Notes under the pieces: generated by a model | The model's database searches: none | Told to the model about the DNA's origin: nothing | Seen by the model: only the letters and a program-made list of their open reading frames with translations | Program-made: the position numbers and the translations under genes | Assembly: GCA_028282095.1 (NCBI GenBank) | Contig: JANQIP010000282.1 | Span: forward strand, 1-32,520 | DNA length: 32,520 nucleotides | Direction: 5' to 3' | DNA from: Xanthobacteraceae bacterium | GTDB lineage: Bacteria; Pseudomonadota; Alphaproteobacteria; Rhizobiales; Xanthobacteraceae | Part shown: positions 7,640 to 16,242 of the stretch, piece after piece | Layout: each line of letters starts with the position of its first letter | Position numbering within the stretch: position 1 is the stretch's first letter

Positions 7640-8545
7640 CTAAACCTTCTCGACGACGGTGCGGCCGAGCAGGCCGGCGGGACGAAACACCAGAACCAGG
7701 ACGACGAGGACGAAGGCGACGACCAGCCGATAGGCGGCGCCATCGGGAAACACCGCCTGCACCAACGTATCGAGCGCGGCAAGAACGACGCTGCCGATAA
7801 TGGCCCCCGCCATATTGCCGAGACCGCCAATGACGGCCGCCGAGAACCCGAGCAGTCCCGCGATGATGCCGAGGTCAAAACGCATCAGCCCGACATAGCT
7901 CGCATAGAACAGGCCGGCGACCGCCCCGGTGACCGAGGCGACAAAAAAGGTGACACGAAAAACCAGATTCGGATTGATGGCGAGCATGCGCGCCATCTCG
8001 ATATCCTGCGACACCGCGCGGATGCGCAGGCCGAGCCCGGTGCGGTAGAGAAACCAGGTCAGCACCGCAACGAGCAGCCCCGTCACCGCCATCATCGCGA
8101 CCACGAGCCACGACAGCGACACGTCGCCGAAGCTGAGAGCACTGCCCGGGACAAGCTGCGGAAACGGGTGCGGGTTCGAGCCGTCGGGATAGAGGATGCG
8201 GATCAGTTCGCGCAGCACGATGCCGAGCGCGACCGTCGCCACCAGCGCCATCATCGGTGGCGCGGTTCGGAACCTGCGGATGAGAAAGCGCTCCAACACA
8301 ATTCCGAGCACGCCGACGACGAAGATCGCGACGATCAGCGCAACGACCAGGTCGGCTCCGGGCAACAGCGCGCCTAAACTCGCGAACACGGCCATGGCGA
8401 TGAACGGCGCGGTCAAGGCGACGTCGCCATGGGAGAACTGGATGACATTGATCACGCCGAACAGCAGGCTGAAGCCGATCGCGAGCAACGCATAGATCGA
8501 ACTCAGCGCCAGCCAGTTGATGATCTGCTGTGCAATCTGCTCCAT
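7640..8545 (-). CDS. livH: Branched-chain amino acid-type ABC transporter permease LivH
   Basis: A 301-residue polytopic membrane protein of typical LivH length with about eight hydrophobic segments. Hallmarks are the N-terminal LAIGFSLLFGVINVIQFSHG stretch, the loop RAVSQDIEMARMLAINPN that docks on the ATPase, and GLGNMAGAIIGS in the C-terminal third. It starts the livHMGF run; the solute-binding protein gene lies 244 nt upstream with a strong GC hairpin in between. It forms the permease heterodimer with LivM. Confidence 0.95.
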   Translation of the reverse strand: MEQIAQQIINWLALSSIYALLAIGFSLLFGVINVIQFSHGDVALTAPFIAMAVFASLGALLPGADLVVALIVAIFVVGVLGIVLERFLIRRFRTAPPMMALVATVALGIVLRELIRILYPDGSNPHPFPQLVPGSALSFGDVSLSWLVVAMMAVTGLLVAVLTWFLYRTGLGLRIRAVSQDIEMARMLAINPNLVFRVTFFVASVTGAVAGLFYASYVGLMRFDLGIIAGLLGFSAAVIGGLGNMAGAIIGSVVLAALDTLVQAVFPDGAAYRLVVAFVLVVLVLVFRPAGLLGRTVVEKV

Positions 8546-8647
8546 CCGCGCTCGCTCTCGTTCACTCGTCCGCTACAACAAACGATTCCGGTGGGGCGAA
8601 GACTAATTCGCGCTCGATCTTACCGAACTGGGATGCCCCCTCCCTAA

Positions 8648-8671
8648 CCCTCCCCCGCAAGCGGGGGAGGG
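8648..8671. terminator. GC-rich hairpin between the binding-protein gene and livH
   Basis: A perfect 11-bp inverted repeat, CCCTCCCCCGC / GCGGGGGAGGG, with a 2-nt central AA. There is no T-run on either side. It lies in the 244-nt gap (8546-8789), which has no other visible feature. It could attenuate transcription or protect mRNA so that the binding protein is made in excess over the permease, a common arrangement; it also resembles a widespread intergenic repeat. Confidence 0.5.
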
Positions 8672-8789
8672 AAGGAGAGGTTCAGCCGCCGCATGGTTCG
8701 TGATCAAACCGATTCGTCGGTAACGACATCACGTCGCGGTCATTCAAGACGATCTCGATCGCCCAACCTTGGCAACGATCCTCGGGCGA

Positions 8790-9908
8790 TCACATCTTCA
8801 CCCATTTGCCGTCCTTGACGGCGAACAGCATGATCGCGACCGACACCTGGGTCTGGCCGGTGGGATCGAAGGTCGTCTCGCCGAGAACGCCGTCATACTT
8901 GATGTCGCGAATGGCCTTGGCGAGCGCGGCCTTGTCGTCGATGCCGTGCTTCTTCATCGCATCGACGAGGATTCCGACCGCGTCATAGGCGAACATCGTG
9001 TAATGGCTGTGCGGCTCGGGGTATTTCTTCGCCTCATAGGCCTTGGTCATGGCGTCGGCCTTGGGGTTGTCCTGCGCTTGCCGCACGCCGACAATGGTGC
9101 CTTCCGCGGCATCCCCGGCGATCTCGATGAATTTCGGATCATAGATGCCGGAGATTCCGTACATCGGGACGTCCATCCCGAGTTCCTTCATCTGCTTGCG
9201 TACGACCCCGGCCTCGGTAATGACGCCGCCGAAATAGAGACCCTCCGCATTCGCCGCCTTCAGCTTGGTGAGGATGGCGCGAAAGTCGGTGGTTCCGACC
9301 GGCGCGGCATCGGCCGCGACGATCTTGCCGCCCGCCTTCTCGAACAGCTCGGTGAACGACAAGGTGTTCTGCTTGCCGTAGTCGCTGGTGTCGGAGAGGA
9401 TGACGAGGTTCTTCACGCCTTTGTTGGCGATCGTCTCGGCGAGCGGCGCGTTCTCCGCGATCAGCGTCGGGGTGACGCGGGTCACGAATGGCAGGTTCTG
9501 CGCGGTCACCCGCGGGCTGATCGCGCCCCAGATGATGAAAGGCACGCGCGAGCGGTTGAACACCGGCGTCGTCGCCAAGGCCACCGGACTGTTCCAATGG
9601 CCGATCGCCCCGATCACGTCGCGATCATTGACGAGCTTGAGCGCCGCATTGACGCCGGTCGGCGGATCGGAGGCGTCGTCGAGAATGACCGGCTCGATCT
9701 TGAACGGCAGGTCGGACGCATTGGCGTGCTCGACCGCAAGCCGGAAGCCGTTGCGCGCGGCAAGACCATGATGCGCATTGCCGCCGCTGAGCGGACCGAT
9801 GAAGCCGATCTTCACCGTCTTGTCCTGCGCCATCGCGGCATTCGGGCCGGCCAACAGGGCGGCCAATGCGATGGACGAAAGGATCAGTAACCTGCGATTG
9901 ATACTCAT
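8790..9908 (-). CDS. ABC transporter substrate-binding protein (Liv/amide-urea type, Peripla_BP_6)
   Basis: A 372-residue periplasmic binding protein. The start chosen is ATG 9908, because AAGGAG lies 9 nt upstream and the translation then opens with a textbook signal peptide: basic MSINRR, hydrophobic LLILSSIALAALLAG, and cleavage near AMA-QDK at about residue 27. An open frame reaching back to 9971 adds an arginine-rich segment before it and is rejected. The mature part has the type I fold start KIGFIGPLSGG and the HH.GLAARNGFRLAVEHAN helix typical of the LivK group. It should deliver the solute to LivHMGF. Context beside Mo-hydroxylase and HyuAB genes suggests a N-containing organic solute rather than leucine, which is inference. 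Confidence 0.93.
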   Translation of the reverse strand: MSINRRLLILSSIALAALLAGPNAAMAQDKTVKIGFIGPLSGGNAHHGLAARNGFRLAVEHANASDLPFKIEPVILDDASDPPTGVNAALKLVNDRDVIGAIGHWNSPVALATTPVFNRSRVPFIIWGAISPRVTAQNLPFVTRVTPTLIAENAPLAETIANKGVKNLVILSDTSDYGKQNTLSFTELFEKAGGKIVAADAAPVGTTDFRAILTKLKAANAEGLYFGGVITEAGVVRKQMKELGMDVPMYGISGIYDPKFIEIAGDAAEGTIVGVRQAQDNPKADAMTKAYEAKKYPEPHSHYTMFAYDAVGILVDAMKKHGIDDKAALAKAIRDIKYDGVLGETTFDPTGQTQVSVAIMLFAVKDGKWVKM

Positions 9909-10207
9909 TGCGATCTGCTCCTTTGCAAAAGGACGCGACGACGACACGGACCGGCGCCGCGCAATCTCCACGAACCTTCACGTCACGCCGCTCCCCGCAT
10001 TGCCCCGAAAGCACAGATTCAAAGAGCACCGCCGTCAGATGCTCCCTGCTCCGATGCCTCCTTCAATGGCGAACGCGGGCGAGCCCGAATTCGCGCAATG
10101 ATCCACCCCGGAGCCCGAGCCAGTTTACGGTCGGCACCCGAGTGAAACCTCACTGCGGGCGCCCGCTCACATGAGCAAGCGCACGCCTGAATGAATGGCT
10201 CCATGCG
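9909..10207. other. Intergenic region between the Mo-hydroxylase and binding-protein genes
   Basis: 299 nt with no ORF, no repeat-family copy and no strong hairpin that I can see. It should hold the promoter of the transporter genes if they are transcribed separately; I cannot place a convincing -35/-10 pair. The only supported site is the AAGGAG ribosome-binding site of the binding-protein gene close to 9917-9922. Confidence 0.4.
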
Positions 10208-12568
10208 TCAGCGGTTCACTGTTCCGCCGTCGCCACTTTTCGTTTCGCTCCCGCCATCGAGCGCTTGCAGCGCCCGGACCACTTTTTCCGGCGTGATGGG
10301 TAGATCATAAATCCGCACGCCGATCGCATCCACGACCGCATTGGCGATCGCCGGCGCGACCGGGGTGAGCGAAGGCTCGCCGATCCCCTTGGCGCCGAAC
10401 GGCCCGAGGCCGCTGCGCGACTCCAGAATGATCGACTTGACCTTGGGCACATCCATTGCCGTCGGAATGAGGTATTCGCTGAACGACGGCGTCATCAGCT
10501 TGCCGTCGCGATAGATCATCTCCTCGCTGAGTGCGTAGCCCTGACCCTGCGCCGCGCCGCCTTCGATCTGGCCCTCGACCGCCGCCGGATTGATGCATTG
10601 GCCGACATCGTGACAGGCGATGCTCTGGACGATGCTCACTTCGCCGGTCTCGGTGTCGACCGCGACCTCGATTGCATGCGCGCCGTAAGTGTAATCGGGA
10701 TGCGCCTGTCCCTGCCCGGTCTCGGGATCGAGCTTGTCGGAGAAAGGTGCGCGGAAGATCGAAAGTTCCTGGCGTTGGATGCCGTCCGCGGCGCACATCT
10801 TGACGAGTTCGGCGAAGGGCATCGCGCGGGCGGAATTGTCGAGCACCGACACGCGATTATTGGCAAGCTCGATATGCTCGGCCGACGTTTGGAAGGCCTG
10901 CGCGGCCCGCGCGAGCAGGCGGCCGCGCACGGCCTCGGCTGCGAGCCGCACCGCATTGCCGGTCATATAGAGTGCGCGCGTTGCGGTCGTCGTCCCGGCG
11001 AGCGGCGTCACCGCCGAGTCGCTGTTGTAGACGACGACATTATCCATGGTGACGCCGAGAATCTCGATCGCAATCTGCGCCAGCGCCGAAGCCTGTCCGG
11101 CACCGATATCGGTAACGCCCGAGCGCACGATGACGGTGCCGTCGACCTCGACCCCGACCCAGGCCTCGGACGTGTCGTGCAAGAAGGTGAGCCGCCCGTA
11201 GCTTTGCTGATAGGCCGCGATCCCGCGTCCATAGCGGAGCGGCCCGTCCGGCTCTTTGCGCTCGCCCAGCGCCTGCCAGGCGAGATCGGCGCAGCGCTCC
11301 GTCCAGATCGCGCTCGGAACGGTCGCGCCGGTTGCGATCGGATCGCCGGTCTTGAGGTAATTGCGCCGGCGCAGTTCGAGACGGTCGAGCTTGAGCGCAT
11401 CCGCGATCTCGTCCATCTGCTGCTCATAGGCGATGCAGGCTTGCGCCGCGCCGAAGCCGCGGAAGGCGCTGGTATACATATTGTTGGTCGCAACTGAAGC
11501 CGCTTCGACATTGAGATTGTCGATGCGGTAGGGACCGGGTGCGGCGACCGCGGCGTAGAGCAGCACATAGGGGCTGAGATAGACATAGGCCCCGGCGTCG
11601 GAAAGGATGCGCGCATCGAGCGCGGTGATGGTCCCGTCGCGTTTGATTCCCGTCTTGTAGGTCAGCGCGAAGGGGTGGCGCTTGCCGTGGCCCATGAACG
11701 AATCTTCGCGGGAGAATTCCAGGCGTACCGGCCGACCCGTGTGCTTGGCGAGCAGCGCGAGATAGACCTCGACGGTGATGTCCTCCTTGCCGCCGAACCC
11801 GCCGCCGACCAGCGCCCCCATGATGCGCACTTTGTTGTGGGCCACACCGATCGCATCGGCGATGAAGCGGAAATGCTCGATCACCTGCGTCGAGACGCGA
11901 ATATTGACGACGCCGTTCTCGTCGACCCAGGCAAGCCCGACCTCGGGCTCAAGGAAGGCATGCTCGATGAACTGCGTGCGGTAGGTGCGCTCGATCACGA
12001 GATCGGCAGCGGCAAAGCCGCCCGCGATATCGCCCTTCCTGATGACGTGACGGGCAACGACATTGTCCTCGCCCTGCACCAGGGGAGCGCCCGGCTGCAT
12101 CGCTTCTGCCGGATCGAACACGCCGGGCAGCGGGGCAAGCTCATAATCGATGAGCGACATCGCATGCTCGGCGATATCCGTGCTCTCCGCTGCGATCAAA
12201 GCGAGCGGCTCGCCATGATAGCGCACGCGCTCGCGCACCAGAATCTGCTGGTCGGTCTTGAGCCGCGCCTGACCGGTCTGGCCGGGAATGTCGGTCGGCG
12301 CCAGCCGGTCCGGCAGTTCGCGCGCCGTGAGCACGCAGACGACGCCCGGGAGCGCGCGCGCACGCTCGACATCGAGCCGCACCAGGCGCGCGCTCGCCTG
12401 CGGGCTGCGCAGCACTTTCGCCTGCACCATGCCGGGCATGACATAGTCGCCGGCATAGGGCGTCTTGCCCGTTGCCTTGCCAGGTGCGTCGGTGCGCACC
12501 AGCGGCTTGCCGATCTGATGGTAGACGACGTTCGGCAGCGTTGCCGTCGTCTCGGCGACGTCAGTCAT
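10208..12568 (-). CDS. Xanthine dehydrogenase-family molybdopterin-binding (large) subunit
   Basis: A 786-residue catalytic subunit of a three-subunit Mo hydroxylase, which inserts a water-derived oxygen at an electron-poor carbon, often beside a ring nitrogen, or oxidises an aldehyde. It has the N-terminal a/b-hammerhead domain (about 20-150), GGGFGGKE at 255-262, the substrate-pocket loop SAFRGFGAAQ at 367-376, and C-terminal GIGEPSL with the expected catalytic Glu at 731. It lacks the AYxCSFR motif of form I CO dehydrogenase and keeps the xanthine-dehydrogenase-like FRGFG, so a heterocycle or aldehyde substrate is likelier than CO. There is no Tat signal, hence cytoplasmic. It overlaps the 2Fe-2S gene by 8 nt and is the last gene before the 299-nt gap. 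Confidence 0.95.
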   Translation of the reverse strand: MTDVAETTATLPNVVYHQIGKPLVRTDAPGKATGKTPYAGDYVMPGMVQAKVLRSPQASARLVRLDVERARALPGVVCVLTARELPDRLAPTDIPGQTGQARLKTDQQILVRERVRYHGEPLALIAAESTDIAEHAMSLIDYELAPLPGVFDPAEAMQPGAPLVQGEDNVVARHVIRKGDIAGGFAAADLVIERTYRTQFIEHAFLEPEVGLAWVDENGVVNIRVSTQVIEHFRFIADAIGVAHNKVRIMGALVGGGFGGKEDITVEVYLALLAKHTGRPVRLEFSREDSFMGHGKRHPFALTYKTGIKRDGTITALDARILSDAGAYVYLSPYVLLYAAVAAPGPYRIDNLNVEAASVATNNMYTSAFRGFGAAQACIAYEQQMDEIADALKLDRLELRRRNYLKTGDPIATGATVPSAIWTERCADLAWQALGERKEPDGPLRYGRGIAAYQQSYGRLTFLHDTSEAWVGVEVDGTVIVRSGVTDIGAGQASALAQIAIEILGVTMDNVVVYNSDSAVTPLAGTTTATRALYMTGNAVRLAAEAVRGRLLARAAQAFQTSAEHIELANNRVSVLDNSARAMPFAELVKMCAADGIQRQELSIFRAPFSDKLDPETGQGQAHPDYTYGAHAIEVAVDTETGEVSIVQSIACHDVGQCINPAAVEGQIEGGAAQGQGYALSEEMIYRDGKLMTPSFSEYLIPTAMDVPKVKSIILESRSGLGPFGAKGIGEPSLTPVAPAIANAVVDAIGVRIYDLPITPEKVVRALQALDGGSETKSGDGGTVNR

Positions 12569-13049
12569 GGTGCGCCTCGCGTGCCGCCATCTTTGTCGCC
12601 GCGTCCTTCACGGCTTCGAACACTTTCGAGTAACCGGTGCAGCGACACAGGTTGCCGCTGAGCTCGAAACGCATCTCGTCCTCGCTCGGGTCCGGGCTCA
12701 TCGCGAGCAAGGAATGTGCCGCGATCAACAAGCCCGGCGTGCAATAGCCGCACTGAATCGCGCCTTTCTCGATAAAGCTTGTCTGCAGCGGATGCAGTTC
12801 GTCCTTTCCGAGGCCGGCGGCCGTCACGATGGTCCGGCCCTCGGCGGTCCATGCCAAGGTCAGGCAGGCGTCGATCGCAACGCCATCGATGAGCACGGCG
12901 CAGGCGCCGCAATCGCCCTTTTCGCAGCCGCGCTTGACGTCGACAAACCCGGCATCGCGCAACGCTTCAAGCAGCGTGCGGTGCGCCGGCACCGCGGTCG
13001 TGATGCTGCGGCCATTGACCCGAAGCGTGATCGCGCGATCCGAAGCCAT
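12561..13049 (-). CDS. 2Fe-2S subunit of the molybdenum hydroxylase
   Basis: A 162-residue small subunit carrying two [2Fe-2S] clusters that relay electrons from the Mo site to FAD. All eight ligands are visible: the plant-ferredoxin-type set C42, C47, C50 and C62 ([10 protein letters not shown]), and the helical set C100, C103, C135 and C137 (QCGYC, LCRC). The start is ATG 13049, because AAGGAG lies 8 nt upstream; the GTG three codons earlier is too close to that site. Spacing to the FAD-subunit gene is 12 nt, and it overlaps the large-subunit gene by 8 nt, so the three subunits are translated from one message. Confidence 0.95.
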   Translation of the reverse strand: MASDRAITLRVNGRSITTAVPAHRTLLEALRDAGFVDVKRGCEKGDCGACAVLIDGVAIDACLTLAWTAEGRTIVTAAGLGKDELHPLQTSFIEKGAIQCGYCTPGLLIAAHSLLAMSPDPSEDEMRFELSGNLCRCTGYSKVFEAVKDAATKMAAREAHHD

Positions 13050-13061
13050 CAAGAGCACTCC

Positions 13062-13919
13062 TTACCCGAGCCGTTCGGCGGCTTGGCTTACCAGCCGGCG
13101 CGTCAGCACCTTGACCATGTGGCGGCGGTATTCCGCCGATGCGCGGATATCGTCGATCGGCCGGCTTTGCCCGGCCGCCTCATGCGCGGCAGCCTCGATC
13201 AGCGCCGGTGTCAGCGCCTTTCCTTCGAGCATGGCTTCCGCCTGTTGCGCGCGCAGGATCGTGGGTGCAACCGCGCCCAGCGCGATGCGCGCCCGCGTGC
13301 AGCGCCCGCCTTCGATCGCGACCGTGACCGCAACACCGGTCACCGTGATCGCATCGCCCTTGCGGCGCGCGAGCTTGTAGAAGGCATTGACCGCACGCTC
13401 GGGTGGACGCTGCCAGGAAATCGTGCGGATCAATTCGTCGGATTGCCCCGCATTCTTGCGGTAGTCGATGAAGAAAGCGGCAAGCGGCATGGTCCGCTCG
13501 CCGCGGGTGGAGATCAGGGTCACGTCCGCATCGAGGCTCAACAGCGGGGGAACGAGATCGGCCGCCGGCGAGCCACTTGCGATATTGCCGGCGACGGTTG
13601 CGGCATTGCGGACCATTTGCCCGGCGAACGCCATTCCCGCCTGCACCAGCGAGGGAGCCGCGGTCGCGATCGCGGGGCTGCGCACGAGATCGGTGACGGT
13701 GGTGCGCCCGCCGATCTCGATGCGTCCGTTCTTGGCGGCGATACCGCGCAGCTCGGCGACGCGATCGAGCGAGACCAGCAGTCGCGGCTCACGGCGACGC
13801 GCGCGCAGGTCGACGATCAGGTCGGTTCCTCCGGCGAGCGGCACCGCACCGTCTTGCGCGAGCAGCGTCAGCGCCTCCTCGCAGCTTTCCGGCATTTCAA
13901 GGTCAAAGCGCGCATCCAT
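13062..13919 (-). CDS. FAD-binding (medium) subunit of the molybdenum hydroxylase
   Basis: A 285-residue CoxM/XdhB-type flavoprotein subunit, full length. FAD-binding motifs are AGGTDL at 29-34 and TVAGNIASGSPAAD at about 108-121; the C-terminal CO-dehydrogenase flavoprotein domain follows from around residue 175. It takes electrons from the 2Fe-2S subunit and passes them to an external acceptor. The order medium-small-large matches many CoxMSL-type operons. It follows the aldehyde dehydrogenase gene after 20 nt, with GAAGG shortly before the ATG. Confidence 0.94.
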   Translation of the reverse strand: MDARFDLEMPESCEEALTLLAQDGAVPLAGGTDLIVDLRARRREPRLLVSLDRVAELRGIAAKNGRIEIGGRTTVTDLVRSPAIATAAPSLVQAGMAFAGQMVRNAATVAGNIASGSPAADLVPPLLSLDADVTLISTRGERTMPLAAFFIDYRKNAGQSDELIRTISWQRPPERAVNAFYKLARRKGDAITVTGVAVTVAIEGGRCTRARIALGAVAPTILRAQQAEAMLEGKALTPALIEAAAHEAAGQSRPIDDIRASAEYRRHMVKVLTRRLVSQAAERLG

Positions 13920-13939
13920 CGGCCTTCAGCGCTCCGCCG

Positions 13940-15409
13940 TCAGATCCGCGCCGTGACGCATTTGATACGGAAATAGGAGCTGAGCGCGGCGAGGCCTTTC
14001 TCGCGGCCAAACCCGCTATTCTTCACGCCGCCGAACGGCGTCGCGACCCCCCCTGCGAAATACTGATTGATGAACACCTGCCCGGCATCGATATCGCGCG
14101 CAAAGCGCAGCGCCCGCGTGATGTCGGCGGTGTAGATGCCGGCGACCAGCCCATAGGGCGTCGCATTGCCGACCGCGATCGCTTCTTCCGGCGAGTCCAC
14201 GACCTGGACCGCGAGCACCGGCCCGAATATCTCCTCCTGCGATAGCGGATCGTCGACCGCCACCTTGTCGAGAATGGTCGGCGCGAAGAAGAACCCGCCT
14301 TCGAGGCCTTTCACCGCCGCCGGCCCGCCGCCGGTTGCGATGGCGAGCCCGCGTCTATGCGCGCCGGCGACAAAACCGCTGACGCGAGCGAACTGCTCGG
14401 CCGAGACCAGCGGCCCGAGCGGCGCATCGTCGAGCCCGTGACCGGGCGCGAGCTTATTCGTGCGCGTGACCAGCCGCTCGAGCATCGCAGCGTGCAGTTG
14501 CCGTTCGACGACAAGGCGCGAGCCCGCCGAACAGACCTGGCCGGAATTCATGTAGATCGCCTTCAGCGTGCCTTCGACGGCCGCATCGAGATCGGCATCG
14601 GCGAGAACGACCACGGGCGACTTGCCGCCGAGTTCGAGCGTGACGGAGGCGACATGGTCGGCGGCGGCCTTCATCACCGTCTTGCCGGTCGCGACCGATC
14701 CGGTGAAGGTCACATGCGCGACGTCGGGATGCGCGGTCAGCGGAGCCCCGACCTCGGGCCCGTAGCCCGTCACGACATTATAGACACCGGGCGGCAGCCC
14801 CGCCTCGTCGAGCAGATCGGCGAGGATCAGTGCCGTGAGCGGCGTCTGCTCGGCCGGCTTGACCACCGCGGTATTGCCGGCGGCGAGCGCCGGCGCAATG
14901 CCCCGCGCCGTCGTCACCAGCGGAAAATTCCACGGAATGATATGCGCGGTGACGCCGACCGGCTCGTGCAGCGTGAAGGAGACGAAATCGGGACCGAGCG
15001 GGATCGTGTCGCCCTGCAGCTTGTCGGCCATGCCGGCGTAGTACTCGAAATAGCCGGCGGCGGTCTCAAGGTCGCCGAGCGACTCGCGCAGCGGCTTGCC
15101 GCAGTCGAGCGTCTCGATGCGCGCCAGCCGATCCTTGTCACGCCGCAGCAGCGCTGCCGTACGCGTCAGGATCCGCCCGCGCTCGGCCGGACTGATGGCG
15201 CGCCACGGGCCGGCGAGCGCTGCCTTCGCGCTTTCGACGGCGCGGTCGACATCTGCGGCGTCGGCCTGCGGCACATCGGCAAAGGCCGAGCCGGTCGCGG
15301 GATCGATGGTGTCCATTCGCCGGCGGCTGATCGCGTCCACGTGCTCGCCACCGATCACCATGTGCTTGGGCAGATCAGGCGGCGTGTTCCAGCGCTCGAT
15401 CCCGTTCAT
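13940..15409 (-). CDS. NAD(P)-dependent aldehyde dehydrogenase
   Basis: A 489-residue ALDH-superfamily enzyme of usual length, oxidising an aldehyde to a carboxylate with NAD(P)+. Key residues are visible: Asn 161 in the PWNFP motif, Lys 184 in VVKPAE, FTGS in the coenzyme-binding part, the general base Glu 259 in LELGGKSP, and the nucleophile Cys 293 in GQVCSAGSR. The C-terminal PFGGVKNSGFGRE stretch is complete. The family resembles betaine-aldehyde or semialdehyde dehydrogenases, but the substrate is not fixed by sequence. Context (an omega-aminotransferase in the same operon) makes a dicarboxylate semialdehyde plausible. ATG at 15409 has GGAG upstream; the gap to the SDR gene is 33 nt. 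Confidence 0.95.
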   Translation of the reverse strand: MNGIERWNTPPDLPKHMVIGGEHVDAISRRRMDTIDPATGSAFADVPQADAADVDRAVESAKAALAGPWRAISPAERGRILTRTAALLRRDKDRLARIETLDCGKPLRESLGDLETAAGYFEYYAGMADKLQGDTIPLGPDFVSFTLHEPVGVTAHIIPWNFPLVTTARGIAPALAAGNTAVVKPAEQTPLTALILADLLDEAGLPPGVYNVVTGYGPEVGAPLTAHPDVAHVTFTGSVATGKTVMKAAADHVASVTLELGGKSPVVVLADADLDAAVEGTLKAIYMNSGQVCSAGSRLVVERQLHAAMLERLVTRTNKLAPGHGLDDAPLGPLVSAEQFARVSGFVAGAHRRGLAIATGGGPAAVKGLEGGFFFAPTILDKVAVDDPLSQEEIFGPVLAVQVVDSPEEAIAVGNATPYGLVAGIYTADITRALRFARDIDAGQVFINQYFAGGVATPFGGVKNSGFGREKGLAALSSYFRIKCVTARI

Positions 15410-15442
15410 TGCGGGCTCCGTTCAATGTCGTGCATGCGACGA

Positions 15443-16225
15443 TCAGACATCCCAGCCACCGTCGACCGCGAGCTCCTGCCCGGTGATGTTGCGGCTCTCC
15501 TCGCTGCACATGAACAGGACGGCATTGGCGACATCCTCGATCGTGGTGACGCGCTTGAGGGCCATGTCCTGCACGTATTCTTCATAGACCTGTTCGTAAG
15601 TCCAGCCGCGCGCCCGCGCCTTTTCGTGGCACAGTTTCTCCATGCGGGGCGTCTCGACAATGCCCGGACAGATCGCGTTGACATTGATGTTGTAGCGGCC
15701 GAGCTCGAGCGCGGTGGTGCGGGTGATCCCGCGCACCGCCCATTTCGAGGCGCTGTAGGCGGTTCGCATCGGATAGCCGCGCAACCCCGACGTGCCGGCG
15801 ATGTTCACGATCTTGCCGCTGCGGCGTTCGATCATGGTCGGCACGACATGCTTGATCGGGAGAAACGTGCCGCGGACATTGGCGTTGATCGTGTGGTCGA
15901 ACTCCTCGACCGCGACGTTTTGCACCGGCGTTTCGATCGGCCCGGTGACGCCGGCGACATTGACGAGAATGTCGATCTGCCCGCCGAACGCTTCGCAGGC
16001 CTTGGTTGCCATCGCCTTCACCTGGGTTTCGTCGGTCACGTCGCAGGGCGCAACGAAGGCCTGGCGGCCGAGATCGATGACCTGCCGGGCAACCGGATTG
16101 AGGGCATCGACATCGCGGGCGGTCAAGAACACGTTCGCGCCCTCGCGCGCCAAGGTCGTGGTGATCGCACTTCCCATGCCCTTGGCGGCCCCGGTGACGA
16201 TCGCATTCTTGTTCGCAAGCCTCAT
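15443..16225 (-). CDS. Short-chain dehydrogenase/reductase (classical SDR)
   Basis: A 260-residue NAD(P)-dependent oxidoreductase of the classical SDR type. It has the nucleotide-binding TGAAKGMG at 11-18, NVAG at 89-92, catalytic Ser 146 (NIAGTSG), Tyr 157 and Lys 161 (YSASK), and the C-terminal ITGQELAVDGGWDV end typical of the family. I chose ATG 16225 because GAGG lies about 10 nt upstream and the Rossmann fold begins at once; the open frame further upstream shadows hyuB. It lies 17 nt after hyuB and 33 nt before the aldehyde dehydrogenase gene. It probably oxidises a hydroxyl or reduces a ketone in the same pathway; the substrate is unknown. Confidence 0.94.
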   Translation of the reverse strand: MRLANKNAIVTGAAKGMGSAITTTLAREGANVFLTARDVDALNPVARQVIDLGRQAFVAPCDVTDETQVKAMATKACEAFGGQIDILVNVAGVTGPIETPVQNVAVEEFDHTINANVRGTFLPIKHVVPTMIERRSGKIVNIAGTSGLRGYPMRTAYSASKWAVRGITRTTALELGRYNINVNAICPGIVETPRMEKLCHEKARARGWTYEQVYEEYVQDMALKRVTTIEDVANAVLFMCSEESRNITGQELAVDGGWDV

Positions 16226-16242
16226 GCTTCGTGCCCTCTTTG

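Noticed and set aside
6461..8377. Long plus-strand open frame (638 codons) opposite livM/livH
   Set aside because: Lies antisense to well-supported permease genes, has low-complexity Arg/Gln/Asp-rich translation and arises from high GC3 on the opposite strand. Similar shadows at 11675-12661, 12567-13976, 14357-16426, 16516-17745 and 20051-21301 were rejected for the same reason.
10208..13919. Form I carbon monoxide dehydrogenase (coxMSL)
   Set aside because: Gene order is similar, but the AYxCSFR active-site loop is absent and the pocket reads SAFRGFGAAQ.
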